A stretch of DNA of 64,000 nt from Diphasiastrum complanatum (lineage: Eukaryota > Streptophyta > Lycopodiopsida > Lycopodiales > Lycopodiaceae). The DNA lies in assembly GCA_029204225.1 (NCBI GenBank), contig CM055097.1:15003484-15067483 (forward strand). The letters are read 5' to 3'. Both the position numbers and the translations under genes were made by a program. Position 1 is the first letter of the stretch. Every line of letters starts with the position of its first letter. Below the pieces are notes generated by a model that saw nothing but the letters and a program-made list of their open reading frames with translations, was not told the DNA's origin and did no database searches. This document shows, one piece after another, positions 54,361 to 64,000 of this stretch.

Positions 54361-55705
54361 CTGTCTCTCTAGAACGTCATAGCTGACAGGATCGTCATTG
54401 GTCGTTGTCCTGCTCTCATCAAATCTGACATCTCTCACTATTTTCACAGTATTCGTGTCTGGCATGTAGACTCTGTAGTATGACGAGTTGTTGTCATAAC
54501 CTATCAGAAATCTCTGCTTGGCTTTCTCATCAAGTTTCTTTCGAAGCTTATCAAGAATATGTGCATAAGCTACACAACCAAAGATTCTAACGTGAGATGG
54601 ATTGGGCTTTCTACCCCACCATAACTCGTGTGGTGTCGTGTGAGGGACACCAGACTTTCCTGTCCTATTCTGGATGTATGCGGCTGTAGCTACTGCTTCA
54701 TCCCACAGTACCCTTGGAGCCTTCAAGTAGGCCATCATGCGTCTGGCAACTTCCATCAGGTTCCTATTCTTTCTTTCTGCAACACCATTGTGCTGCGGTG
54801 TATAGGCTGCAGTCCTTTTGTAAATGATGTCACGATCATTGCAGAACTCAGTGAAGCGATTCGAGATGTATTCGCCACCTCAATCTATCCTGATCTGCTC
54901 ACTTTGTTGCCTGTACATCTCTCAGCCCAATTCACATATTCTATGAATTTATCAAGTTCTTCAGATTTATTCTAAATAAAATACACTCTGATGAATTTAC
55001 TATAATCATCAATGAAGGTTATATAATATTTTGAACCTCCTACTGAGATCACATTAAAAGGCCCACAGATGTCAGAATGCACTAACTCCATAATCTTGGT
55101 CGTTCTGTAGGAGTCTTTGATGAATGGAGTGCGTGACATCTTACCCTTCAAACATGCATCACAGGTGGTCGAACAGGTTGCATTCGAGATGCTGACCCCT
55201 GTTATTGCTCCATGATGGCTTGCTTGGTATAGTGCCATTGAGTTCATGTGGCATAGTCTTCTGTGCCATAGAGTGTTTGGCGAGTCATCATGAGTCTGAT
55301 GCACCTGATCTGCAGGTAGGCGTACCTGCAGGTGATATAGATTACCTTTCCTTCTACGTCCGAAAATGTCACACGCATCCCTACATCAGCTATTCTTGCT
55401 ATAGAAAGCAAGTCTTGTTGCAGTGTAGGCACGAACAGAACGTCTTCGAGCAGTCTGTCTCTGTCATTGGTGTTGAGCCACAATGAACCAATACCGTTCA
55501 CTTGATGTTTAGATCCATCTCCAAGAACTATGAATCTTGAAGGATCTGCACTTCTGAAATCAGACATGATTCGTCTTGATGTCACAAAGTGTGAGGTGGC
55601 TCCTGAATCTAGGATCACCTCATGTGTGTCAGATGTTGACGCTACACACACGTCTTCACAAATGTAGACAGTCGAACAGTTTCTGTTTGATCTTGCTTCG
55701 CCCAT
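54361..55705 (-). pseudogene. Ty1/copia protease and integrase, 5' part of the split element
   Basis: Minus strand. Protease VILDSGATSHFVTSRR (about 55615-55570). Pre-integrase LWHRRLCHMNSMALYQASHH (about 55265). Integrase zinc and core: CDACLKGKMSRTPF, D in LVHSDICGPFNVIS (about 55080), a frame change near 54960, D/E segments near 54870 and 54790 with QHNGVAERKN-type sequence, then ARRMMAYLKAPRVLWDEAV and VAYAHILDKLRKKLDEKAKQ. It ends at the LTR of the inserted element. Zinc-knuckle and Gag scraps (WCSHRLPPEPKK-like) extend to about 56000. Nearly the same integrase occurs at 63.4-64.0 kb. Confidence 0.85.
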
Positions 55706-56084
55706 TTTTGAGCTCTCAGGTTCCTTGACATAAGATGAACTGTTGTTGTTCTCTTGTCTGTTCTATGTTGATTTGTTTCTTGGGTTCAGGCGGTAGTCGA
55801 TGGCTGCATGACCATTCTTGTGGTAGTGGATACACTCAATCTTTGGATTGAGCCAGCATATTGAGGATAGAAAGCACGAAAGCTTTACCATCCTTCAATT
55901 TCCACTTTGAGTCGTCGTCTTCAGGTTTTACTTTTGTACCTATAACAACATCCCATAACTCGCTGGTGATTAGCAAGGTCTTCATCTTAGACGTGTGGAC
56001 AGATCCTCACACATGTGGATCCACATAGATGTCCAAATACATCAAAAACCATGCGAAAATTGCTAAATTCTAACATAAAAGACT

Positions 56085-56730
56085 GAGCTAGAATGCTCAA
56101 GAGAGTTCAAGTTTGAAAGCTTGATAGAGAGCTAACAACAATACTTTCTGAACTTGATCTCTTCGATCATTTGATGATAAAATGTATGAATATGAACAGC
56201 TATATATATACTAAGCAATTAGGTCGTCAATTGCGATTGCCAATTGGCTGGTGTCCGTTGGCATTCATTCGGTTCCTTGTCATTGATTGTTGATAAGCGG
56301 TGGAGATTGGTCGTAAACAATCTGTCTGCATAAATGAACTAGAGCTGTCACTCTGCAGAAATGAACCAAAACAGCCACAGGCGACACTGTCGCAAAAATG
56401 CGACAGTGTAGACTTTTCACAAAAAACCCAACAATGTCCTAAAAACGCATTTCCTTTATATTAGGGTAGTCCCACACTTTGCCAGAGTCATTTCCTTAAC
56501 ATTTGAGACACTTTTTAAAAATGCGAAAAATGCACCTCTGTATTTTTACTCGTAATTCTTGTCAGGCAAAAAAGGCAAAAAAGGCGACACTGCATTTTTA
56601 CAGGAGATTCCTGACAGGCGAAAAATGCGACACTGTTGTCAAACTTCGTGTATTTCTGCAGACTGTGTAAAAACACCTGTAATTCTGCAGACTGTGTAAA
56701 GACACGGGAAAATCCAAAGAACTGGATAAA
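56085..56730 (-). repeat. 5' LTR of the split copia element
   Basis: Inverted partner of 45495-46140. It lies directly upstream (minus sense) of Gag scraps of the copia at 54.4-56.0 kb, as a 5' LTR should. It contains the same GTCGCATTTTTGCGAC hairpin and a doubled CTGCAGACTGTGTAAA motif. Exact TG/CA ends were not fixed. Confidence 0.7.
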
Positions 56731-57425
56731 CAATGGATAATTTGAAATGTTGCAAGTAGATCCGAAGGGCAAACAAAAGTGATTGCCAAAAAATAAACCA
56801 AGGGTTGATTATTTGAATTTACAGGACGTAGATGTTTTGGCTTGTAATTTTAACAATGACCAATCATCTACGAAAGTCAACTATAGCCATACTAAAAGAA
56901 TGATTTGGATTAATGGAACACAACCATCATCATCAACTCATCAAGAATAGAGAAAAGCTGACTTACAAGGTTTTTTGTTAGCATTGGATGTTGATTCTGC
57001 GGAAGAGATGCCAATCGACTATGATGAAGAAGACAGGTCTTCCATATCATCAACTGAAAAGGAGTGTTCGGAATATATCAAGTTCTAGAAATGAGTGAAA
57101 ATTCCTTGGATAGTGTATTTTTAAAGAATAATATGTAAATATAATTTTCTTTCTTTTGTAATTTTTATGGGATTTGAGGTCTCAAAAATCATGTAATGTT
57201 GTTTCATTTTTTATTATGATGGTTTTATGAAGTTTGTAAAAAAAAAAAAAAAAAACTTCTAGTGCTCTATTTAAAATATGCACTTTTTGGCATCTTTTTT
57301 GGATATAATTTAGAGATTAACTCCGAAAAAACCATGATTTTGGCCTAAAAATAGGAAATGTGAAAAATACCAAAAAAGGTTATTCTTTTCTAGGCCAAAA
57401 TCCCAAAACAAATGTCATTGTGTTA
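56731..57425. other. Spacer, no gene firmly seen
   Basis: A plus-strand reading near 56970-57090 (DVDSAEEMPIDYDEEDRSSI, then STEKECSEYIKF) is acidic and could be the tail of a hAT or other transposase. A 17-A run is at 57239. No firm call. Confidence 0.35.
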
Positions 57426-57429
57426 GATG

Positions 57430-58385
57430 CAAAAAGAGAGCAAATGAAAGAGTATTCCTTTCACTCAGTCATTAGATCTCTCTTGTATGCCATGATATGT
57501 ACCAAGCCCAACATTGCATAAGCACACTGAGTCAATTCATGTCAAAAATCCTTGGAATAACTCATTGGAAGACACTTATCAAAATGCTAAAATATAAGCC
57601 ACTAAGGACCAATGCATCTACTATAGCAAACCCAATGTAGAAAACAATTATGTTTTGCATGCCCACATAGATGTATATTGGACATGAAACATGGATACAA
57701 GAAAATCCACATCAAGTTATGTATTATTACCAAAGTTCCAGGTGTCGTGGTACGACACTTGGTACGGCACGGGTGTCGTGGGTGTCATACAAGTGCCGTG
57801 GAGCTTCAGTTCCACGGCACCCACGACACTTGTTTTTTTTTTTTAAATTTAGTCATTTTGTTTAGTGCAAAACCAGAAAAAAAAATTAAAAATAAAAACA
57901 GGTGTCGTACCACGGCATGTGTGCCGTGGTACGGTACCCAGGCCCCACGACACCTGTGTCGTGGGGAACTTTGATTATCACTAAAAAATGGTCCAATCTC
58001 ATGAAACATCAGAAAGCATACTTTAATAGCCTTATCTTTTACTAAAGCAAAATATATTTCTGCAACACATATAGTAAAGAAGGCATTTGGCTTAGACAAT
58101 TTCTTTCTAACATTGAACTACCTCAAAATAGTCCAAATCAATTTTTCTAACAATCAAAGTGCTATTGCATCTGTCATTAAATCACAAGATTCATTCTAGA
58201 AGTAAACATATTTAGATAAAATATTATTATGTTAGAGAGAAAATTCTAAATAGATAAATTTATCTAATTTTTTGCAAAACACAATTCATGGATATAAACT
58301 TTTTTACTAAGGCTCTAGATTTATAAAGTCATAATAGATTCTGTCAAATACTCAAATTAGGATTGGCGGGAAGTTACATATCCTC
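57430..58385 (+). pseudogene. Ty1/copia RNase H region, interrupted by a MITE
   Basis: Plus strand: VIRSLLYAMICTKPNIA (about 57465), GITHWKTLIKMLKY, DMKHGYKKIHIKLCIITK (57690), the MITE at 57731-57973, then NGPISW-like and FTKAKYISATHIVKKAFGLD (about 58035), NNQSAIASVIKSQ, and the closing FTKALDL. Many stops. It belongs with the polypurine tract and LTR at 58389-58827. Confidence 0.75.
57731..57973. mobile_element. 243-bp hAT-type MITE
   Basis: Terminal inverted repeat CAAAGTTCC (57731-57739) / GGAACTTTG (57965-57973), both ends then rich in GGTGTCGTGG / CCACGACACC and GTACGGCAC / GTGCCGTGG words so most of each arm can pair. Flanking 8-mers ATTATTAC (57723-57730) and ATTATCAC (57974-57981) agree at 7 of 8 positions, as expected of an aged hAT target duplication. 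No coding capacity. Inserted in copia RNase H. Confidence 0.85.
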
Positions 58386-58388
58386 ATT

Positions 58389-58397
58389 AAGGGGGAG
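58389..58397 (+). promoter_or_regulatory. Copia polypurine tract
   Basis: AAGGGGGAG immediately before the LTR's TGTTATGATTCC; the classical copia plus-strand primer. Confidence 0.85.
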
Positions 58398-58827
58398 TGT
58401 TATGATTCCCACTTATTTTTCTTTTAATGAGGACTTCTCAAATCTGCATAGAAGTTCACACAACACTTAAATGCTTTCAATCAATATCATACTCTAGCTT
58501 CGTTATTGAATGAATTACCTTTAAATGATTATCCCAAACATCTTAGTGCATGAATGTCACTTACTAGCTCTCTCTTGTTGCCACCTGATATTTTATACAA
58601 TTCACAATTTTTCTTTGTTCTATTTCATTCAATATATTCTTTTTTCACATTGCTAACTAACTGAATCAAACTAACGAACTATCAAAATAACCATGGTTGC
58701 CTATGATGCCTCAAAAGTGTCATGCATAGCAAGTTAAATCAAACACCTAACAATGATCATACTTGCAAAATAATGTATACAATTGCAAAACTAATAGGCA
58801 GCTGCATCTATCGAATCATTTAGAACA
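58398..58827 (+). repeat. Copia LTR upstream of the inositol kinase gene
   Basis: Opens TGTTATGATTCCC, closes TTTAGAACA (inverse TGTT), 430 bp. It has a polypurine tract on its left and a primer-binding-site-like GGTATCAAAG on its right, so it looks like an LTR shared by two internal regions. A TATTTTATACAATT motif near 58590 could be its TATA box. Confidence 0.75.
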
Positions 58828-58990
58828 AGGTATCAAAGTTTTCAATCTACGTTGTGAATCCCTAGAGTCCACCCACCATCTTCAATCGTCCAACAAGGTA
58901 TCAAAGTTTTTAATCTTCGGTGTAAATCCCTAGAGTCCACCCACCATCTTCAATCGTCCAACAAGGTATCAAACTTTTCAATCTCGGTGT
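58827..58990. repeat. 68-bp tandem repeat carrying a primer-binding-site-like motif
   Basis: GGTATCAAAG/ACTTT starts at 58829, 58897 and 58965, exactly 68 bp apart, with AGAGTCCACCCACCATCTTC in each complete unit. Two full units and a partial third. Confidence 0.9.
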
Positions 58991-59528
58991 GAATCCTTTA
59001 GACATAAAACATTTACATTGTTGTAACACCGTGATTGAACTGCCGGTGTGACTAAACTAGTCACTTGCCAATAAGATTGTTGCAACATTGTGATCATGAC
59101 TAAACTAGTCACTACCAATCCTAGTGCGCAATACGCTCATCTTACTTGGTGGTGGGCCTTGAATTGGCTTTAGTTTGGTCACATGGTCGGTTGAGTTTGG
59201 GGGGGCCAACGACCCCTTGAGCTTGCCTTTCTTTTCCTTCCTCTTCTCTCGTCTCTTCTTCCTCTTCCTCTCGGCATCGCTGCAGCCGACTGCGACGGTG
59301 GCGATGGCGTTTTCCTCCCGCTCTCACAGATAGATCGATCGTAGAGGAGGATCGTCTGCCATCATCATCATCAGGCATGCAGAATTTGGTTCTCATTCAT
59401 CTCTTTTCTGACCCATGTTGGTGAAGGAATGTGGATCATCATCACCATCATCATCATCCATTTGTTTTGTTTGTTTTGGAGAGTAGACAAGGCTGGTGGT
59501 GGATCAAGAGGCTGGGGGCGCAGAAGAA
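58991..59528 (+). promoter_or_regulatory. Promoter and 5' UTR region of the inositol kinase gene
   Basis: Includes a 45-bp direct duplication around TGACTAAACTAGTCAC (59049 and 59097). A long CT-rich tract (about 59225-59290, TCTTTTCCTTCCTCTTCTCT) is a pyrimidine patch typical of plant core promoters or 5' UTRs. CATCATCATCACC repeats occur near 59436. No clear TATA box. Confidence 0.5.
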
Positions 59529-60845
59529 ATGGCAGAGGAAGATGAAAGGGCCAAGCAGGAAAGCTTGCATGCGTGTTCCCCAGGCGAGCCTGAGCGCCAA
59601 TGCTCAAATTACATTGAGAATTGCGAACCCAAAAGCGAAGGCCATCGCAAGAATGTGCATGAGGATCAATGGAAATCAAGGTGTGGGAAGCAATTGCCAG
59701 TGTTAGTGGTAGGACATTACTGCCATGACTGCATCAGACTGGTGGGCGGTGCCAGCATCGATGCTCTGGGAGGATCCGCCTCCTATATTTCAAATGTATT
59801 AGATGCTTTAAGCGTGAAAGCGCATGTAGTATCAAAAGTAGGTGGAGATTTTGAATTCATTTCTCAGGTTTCCCATCCTCCTTTGATCCTAGAGGAGCAG
59901 CACACAACACAGTTCTTTGCGGACTACACAACGGGGAAGGATAGGGTTCTGCGTGTGGGTAAAGTTTGTGAGCAAATCCTGTCTTCGGACATACCCTTAG
60001 AAGGGGAATACAGTCTCGGCTTAGCAGTTGGTGTGGCAGGAGAAATAACCATCTCGGTTATTGAAAGAATGCTGAAGGTTTCACAGCGAGTGATCGTAGA
60101 TCTGCAAGCCTTAATACGGAGAATCGATTCCAGCACAGGTGATGTGAACCTCCAGCATATCCGAACAACTCCCTTTGACAGCATTTTGAATCAGATCTCT
60201 TTTCTGAAAGCCACCCGTGCAGAGTCTGCTTACATTGACCTGGATAGTGCAAGGCAAGTCACCTGTGTTTTGGTAACAGACGGGAAGCATGGCAGCACTG
60301 TGTACCAGAGAGACAAGGAATATCATGTTCCACCTTTTGCCACAGAAGAAGTGGATCCAACAGGTGCAGGGGACAGTTTTTTGGCTGGGTTTGTGGCCGG
60401 TTTGTACCGAGGCTTTCCAGTGCAGAAGGCAGTTCTGATGGGCAACTATTTTGGTGCATTAGCTGTTAGCCAAATTGGAATCCCTCAGCTAAAGCTAGCT
60501 GACTTGGAGGTTAGTAGCAAATTTTCAATGTTTTTTATCCACCTGTTGGTTTGATGTCTTTGCAATTGGCATCCAAGGCATCAATCAGAACATCACTTTC
60601 AGGCTCAAAGTCACAAATTTTAGAGCTTTAATTGGCAAAGTAAACTTGTGTTTTTTCTATTCGAGTTAAATTTAGGCAAGATGCTTGCATTGGAGTGCTT
60701 ATTGGGCTGTATGTTTGTATCACAGGAGTTGCAAGAAATCTTCTATGGAGTGGAAGAGCAAGAGATTAATTGCAATTTGCAAACAGATTCATCGGAAACT
60801 GCTGATAGGTTTCATACTAGTCAGACAAGCCAAATACATCCTTAA
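59529..60845 (+). CDS. MIK: Inositol 3-kinase-like pfkB carbohydrate kinase, two exons
   Basis: Phosphorylates myo-inositol at O3 using ATP, an early step of the lipid-independent phytate route in the cytosol. Exon 1 59529-60509 (327 codons), GTTAGT donor, intron of 216 bp, ATCACAG acceptor, exon 2 60726-60845 ending TAA; 366 residues. VLVVGHYCHD (about 58-67) opens the ribokinase fold; LGGSASYISNVLD (about 80-92) is the substrate-side glycine motif; DLQALIR is mid-protein; VDPTGAGDSFLAGF carries the pfkB signature with catalytic D282. The start is the first ATG in frame; an upstream in-frame GTG at 59496 is not used in plants. The first 57 residues form a polar, charged extension. Resembles plant inositol 3-kinase (Arabidopsis At5g58730 type) more than fructokinase or adenosine kinase. 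No frame damage seen. Confidence 0.9.
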
Positions 60846-61965
60846 ATTGAAGGATCGGAGAATTCATAACTTAGTCATTGTCTGTTCACAATCGAATGGT
60901 GATGATGGCATTAAAAAATTGGACCATTTGTGCATAACCGTGAGAGATGACATCAATGTCGTGAAGCTGTAGAAGCATTGCCAGTTTAATGGTTAGGAAT
61001 CTCCTTTATATGTGAAAATATTGTTAGATCACATGGCGCAGTGCTGAAATTCTCAGAAGATTTGCAGCAGTACTATTTGTAATGCCCACAAAATTTCAGA
61101 ACTATGGGCACGTTTACAGTCAATTTTGAGACAAAATATGTAGGCATATCAAAAGCTTTACTTCACAATTGTCAGATAGTTATAATCTGAAGGATGAAGT
61201 GAAGCATGTAGCACATCAAATTATCAGCATTGATATCATTTTAAAGGTTTTGACATTATAACCATTTCACAAAGTAAAAGCTTTGAGCTCATTCAAGTTA
61301 TTCTTCTTTTGTCAAGTTCACAAGTATACAGAATCATTTACAGGTTAGTGCTCTAAGAAATGAAGGTCCTTTTAATATCTTAATTGACTCACCAAGAACA
61401 TAATGGGCTCATGTCATTAGTTGCTACTTGTAACAAGTTACCAAGGCTATAAGAGTTTTGACAAGGGAGAACTTAAAGACAAACAGACTCGGAGACTTAA
61501 TGTAAGGAGTTATTTCTCATGTCTAACAGCAAGTTCAAGCTTACTAGGTGTGAATTTATGATGATTTAGGTAAATGTATGGTGGATGTTTAGACACTACT
61601 TAGGAGAGGACATAACAATAATGATTCACCAAGTTGTCTACTGGCTCTAGGCGCAAAGGATGTGAAGAAATATGTAGGGGAAAAGTTTGATAACATTAAA
61701 CTGAGCGGAAGGTTCACTTCAAAAGTTCACAAGAATTTGTGATTGTGTCGCATTACTTCCACAAAGAAAACAATTTTTCTTTACAATCAGTTCATATTGA
61801 AACCAAGTGTTTGTGGTAGAATTGGGGCTTGGTAGTTGTCAATGGGTGTATCTTTTAATCAAGGTGAAAAATTTTGAATGTTTGAGAACAGTATTCAATA
61901 CTAAAAAAAGAGATCTACATTCTTTGTCCTATGACACTGCATGTTATTATCTTTTATTAAGGATA
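60846..61965. other. 3' flank of the inositol kinase gene, no gene seen
   Basis: Probable 3' UTR and AT-rich spacer. No domain recognised on either strand. Confidence 0.5.
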
Positions 61966-61969
61966 TGAA

Positions 61970-62400
61970 ATAACTCTAGCCATGGGATCATAAGCCTCCA
62001 TAGTCGAGATTGTTAGTTACGCCTCAAATTTCCATTTAATGCTAGTTTCATGATTAACAACATTAAGAGGGTAGCACTCCAATAATGACATCTAGAGCAG
62101 TACGTGGTGTTTGATGGTTGTATGCATGATGTGGTACATCAATAATAACTAGAATTATGTTTTGTATGATGTGGGGTTGCATGGACAGATGGACACGCAC
62201 TTCCTGGATCTATGAAGCCATGTAGGAAATCGCCCACTTCCATATTAAGCTTTTAGCTTTTGGTTATCGATTTCCTCCTCATCAACATACAGTGGTTTGA
62301 GAGTGAAACTAATGTGATTCAATATTTAGCTTATGGTTGGTTGTGTGGTTTGGCTCCACTTTTACTCCTTTTAGTGCTTTATAAGTAGGATCTACAAGTT
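61970..62400 (+). repeat. Decayed solo LTR of the 30.4-kb family
   Basis: Parallels the LTR at 30414-30900 in order: CATAGTCGAGATTGTTAGTT ACGCC (compare AGTACTTGAGATTATTGGTC ACGCC), TAATGCTAGTTTCATGATTA AC, GGGTTGCATGG, and GGTTGTGTGGTTTGGCTCCA (compare GGTTGGGCGGTTTGGCTCCA). Strongly diverged, and no internal sequence on either side. Confidence 0.6.
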
Positions 62401-63370
62401 TATCTCTACGGTGCTATCAAAATTGGAGCTGCTATCAATTGAAAGGTGGACTGCATTTTCTCAACTTTTTGGTAGAAAATCTTTATTGTTTCTTGGATAT
62501 TACCCCCAAGTAAGTGGTTTGTCTACTTTCCATGGTTTAGGAGTTAGTGATATTGGCTTGTTCCATAGCGGTGGTTAAGTCAATTTTTTACAATCTGTTA
62601 TTAACTTTCATCAAAATTTCTAAAAATACTTGGCTCATTCCACATTCTATGTGGATGATTTCCATGAATACATAGGTTGTTGTGAATTCATTAGACAATG
62701 TTTTAATGATTGTGTACCAATTATGTCGCAATTATAGGTTTTGTACTGTATTTATGGTTAAAACTAGGCGAAATTTGATATTTTTGACGATAAATCGATA
62801 GTAAAAAGCCAACATTTGGCAAGATCGAAACATGTGAGGCTTGAGCGTGGTTGAAATAATGGTACAATGATTTTTTTTTGTACTAGCATGAGCTAAGAAC
62901 AATCAAAATATGCAAAAAATAGTGATTTTTGAACCAAAAAACATGGTTTTTGGCTTGAAATTTCATGTTTTTGATAGGTAGAAGTGATTTCAAAGTTGTG
63001 AACTTTGCATGCACTTTCTTTGAAGTAGATTGACGATGTCTTGTGGACTGTAGGTAGAGATAACCGGCTATAGAAGTTGCACTATGTTTAAAATATTCGA
63101 AAATCTTGATTTTTCATGTGGCTTTCATGTTTCTACATAGCCTTGTGTCTCAACCTCCCAAACAATTCAATAAGATAATGCTAACAAGTTGATTGAAGCA
63201 CCTCTCGCATCCAAATTGAGCTATCGGACTCTCAATTTGGTTGCTTGAGGCTTGTGCAATAGATCCTCAAAGTTTCTTGCTAAAGTGCCATCCATAAATT
63301 GATTTTTGCTCCTTTTACTTGCATATTGCTCATACAAATCTAATCGTAGACTTCACAACTCTTTAATGAA
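62401..63370. other. AT-rich spacer, no gene seen
   Basis: No coding sequence or repeat recognised. Confidence 0.5.
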
Positions 63371-63373
63371 CCT

Positions 63374-63996
63374 TTAGAGATTCTTGCTAATGTATCTCTC
63401 AAGCCATTTAGACTTGCCTGTTCTGTTCTGGTTGTATGCGGCTATAGCTACTGCTTCAGCCCACAATGCCCTTGGAGCTTTCGAGTAGGCCATCATGCAT
63501 ATGGCTGCTTCCATCAGGGTCCTGTTCTTTCGTTCAGCAACACCATTGTGCTGCGGTGTGTAGGCTGCAGTTCTACTGTGAATGATGCCACAATCATTGC
63601 AGAAGTCAGTGAAGCGATTCGAGATGTATTTGCCACCTCGATCTGTCTTGATCTTCTTTACTTTGTTGCCTGTACATCTCTCAGCCCAATTCAAATATTC
63701 TGTGAATTTATCAGTGCTTCATATTTATTCTAAATAAGATACACTCTGGCAAATTTGCTATAATCATCAATGAAGATTATATAATACTTTGAGCCTCCTA
63801 CTGAGATCACATTGAATGGACCACAAATGTCAAAATGCACTAGCTCCAGAATCTTAGTCGTTCTGTAGGAGTCTTTGATGAATGGAGTGCGCGACATCTT
63901 GCCCTTCAAACATGCATCATAGGTGGTCGAACTGGTTGCATTCGAGATGTTGACCCCTGTTATCGCTCCATGATGGCTTGACTGGTAAAGTGCCAT
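63374..63996 (-). pseudogene. Ty1/copia integrase fragment, running off the right edge
   Basis: Minus strand. 63996-63730: MALYQSSHHGAITGVNISNA, CLKGKMSRTPFIKDSYRTTK, LVHFDICGPFNVIS with the first catalytic Asp (Ser to Phe beside it relative to the 55-kb copy), IDDYSKFARVY. 63694-63374 in a second frame: IKTDRGGKYISNRF (second Asp) and TPQHNGVAERKNRTLMEAAI (Glu), QNRTGKS, where homology stops at about 63405. About 90 percent similar to 54.7-55.25 kb by eye, including the same frame break near the TTTATTCTAAATAA(A/G)ATAC words. Confidence 0.85.
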
Positions 63997-64000
63997 TGAG

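Noticed and set aside
59142-59396. 84-codon minus-strand frame, Arg/Glu-rich
   Set aside because: Shadow of the CT-rich 5' region of the inositol kinase gene.
59496-59528. GTG start for the inositol kinase frame
   Set aside because: Plants do not normally start at GTG; the first in-frame ATG is at 59529.

Overview
The window looks like nuclear DNA of a land plant with a large, transposon-rich genome. The evidence is two recognisable host genes with plant-type exon/intron structure, nearly every major class of plant transposable element, a short interstitial run of the plant telomere repeat, and long AT-rich spacers. I cannot fix the lineage; a 15.6-kb intron packed with transposons would suit a fern, lycophyte or gymnosperm.

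Host genes. (1) A translin-associated factor X gene (TRAX/TSNAX, minus strand) is assembled here from five coding exons between 24942 and 7989. They join in phase through GT..AG introns and give about 212 N-terminal residues. Its third coding intron (8431-24042) holds most of the mobile DNA in the left third of the window. The C-terminal exon was not found and is probably off the left edge. (2) A myo-inositol 3-kinase-like pfkB gene (plus strand, 59529-60845) has two exons and 366 codons and appears intact.

Layout. 1-3015: Ty3/gypsy chromovirus 3' half with its 3' LTR, plus strand, abutting a broken BED/DUF659 hAT transposase (3016-4400, minus). 4.7-6.5 kb: TA microsatellite, non-LTR retrotransposon tail, and a minus-strand chromovirus 3' end with LTR. 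7.99-24.94 kb: TRAX. Inside its large intron are copia and gypsy ruins (9-13.6 kb), a 5.1-kb LTR retrotransposon with both LTRs (13713-18832) carrying a nested inverted fragment, and a 4.0-kb hAT element (19031-23029) with matching terminal inverted repeats and a perfect 8-bp target duplication. 25-35 kb: AT-rich, with a second copy of the nested element in the opposite orientation (to about 30.9 kb), a block of unidentified minus-strand ORFs (31.1-32.1 kb) and a GA microsatellite. 35.4-41.9 kb: minus-strand Ty3/gypsy element lacking its integrase core, flanked by two related 24-bp minisatellites. 43.3-56.7 kb: nested minus-strand Ty1/copia elements, including one whose 813-codon open frame carries Gag and protease followed by about 450 residues that I cannot assign. 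57.4-58.8 kb: plus-strand copia 3' end interrupted by a 243-bp hAT-type MITE, with an LTR ending about 700 bp before the inositol kinase start codon. 61.97-62.4 kb: decayed solo LTR. 63.4-64 kb: another copia integrase fragment.

The host genes have independent roles: TRAX is the partner of translin in the C3PO endoribonuclease, and inositol 3-kinase feeds phytate synthesis. Everything else is a record of repeated insertion, deletion and decay. Many stop codons in the retroelements fit C-to-T change. Assignments rest on reading motifs by eye; no database search was run.
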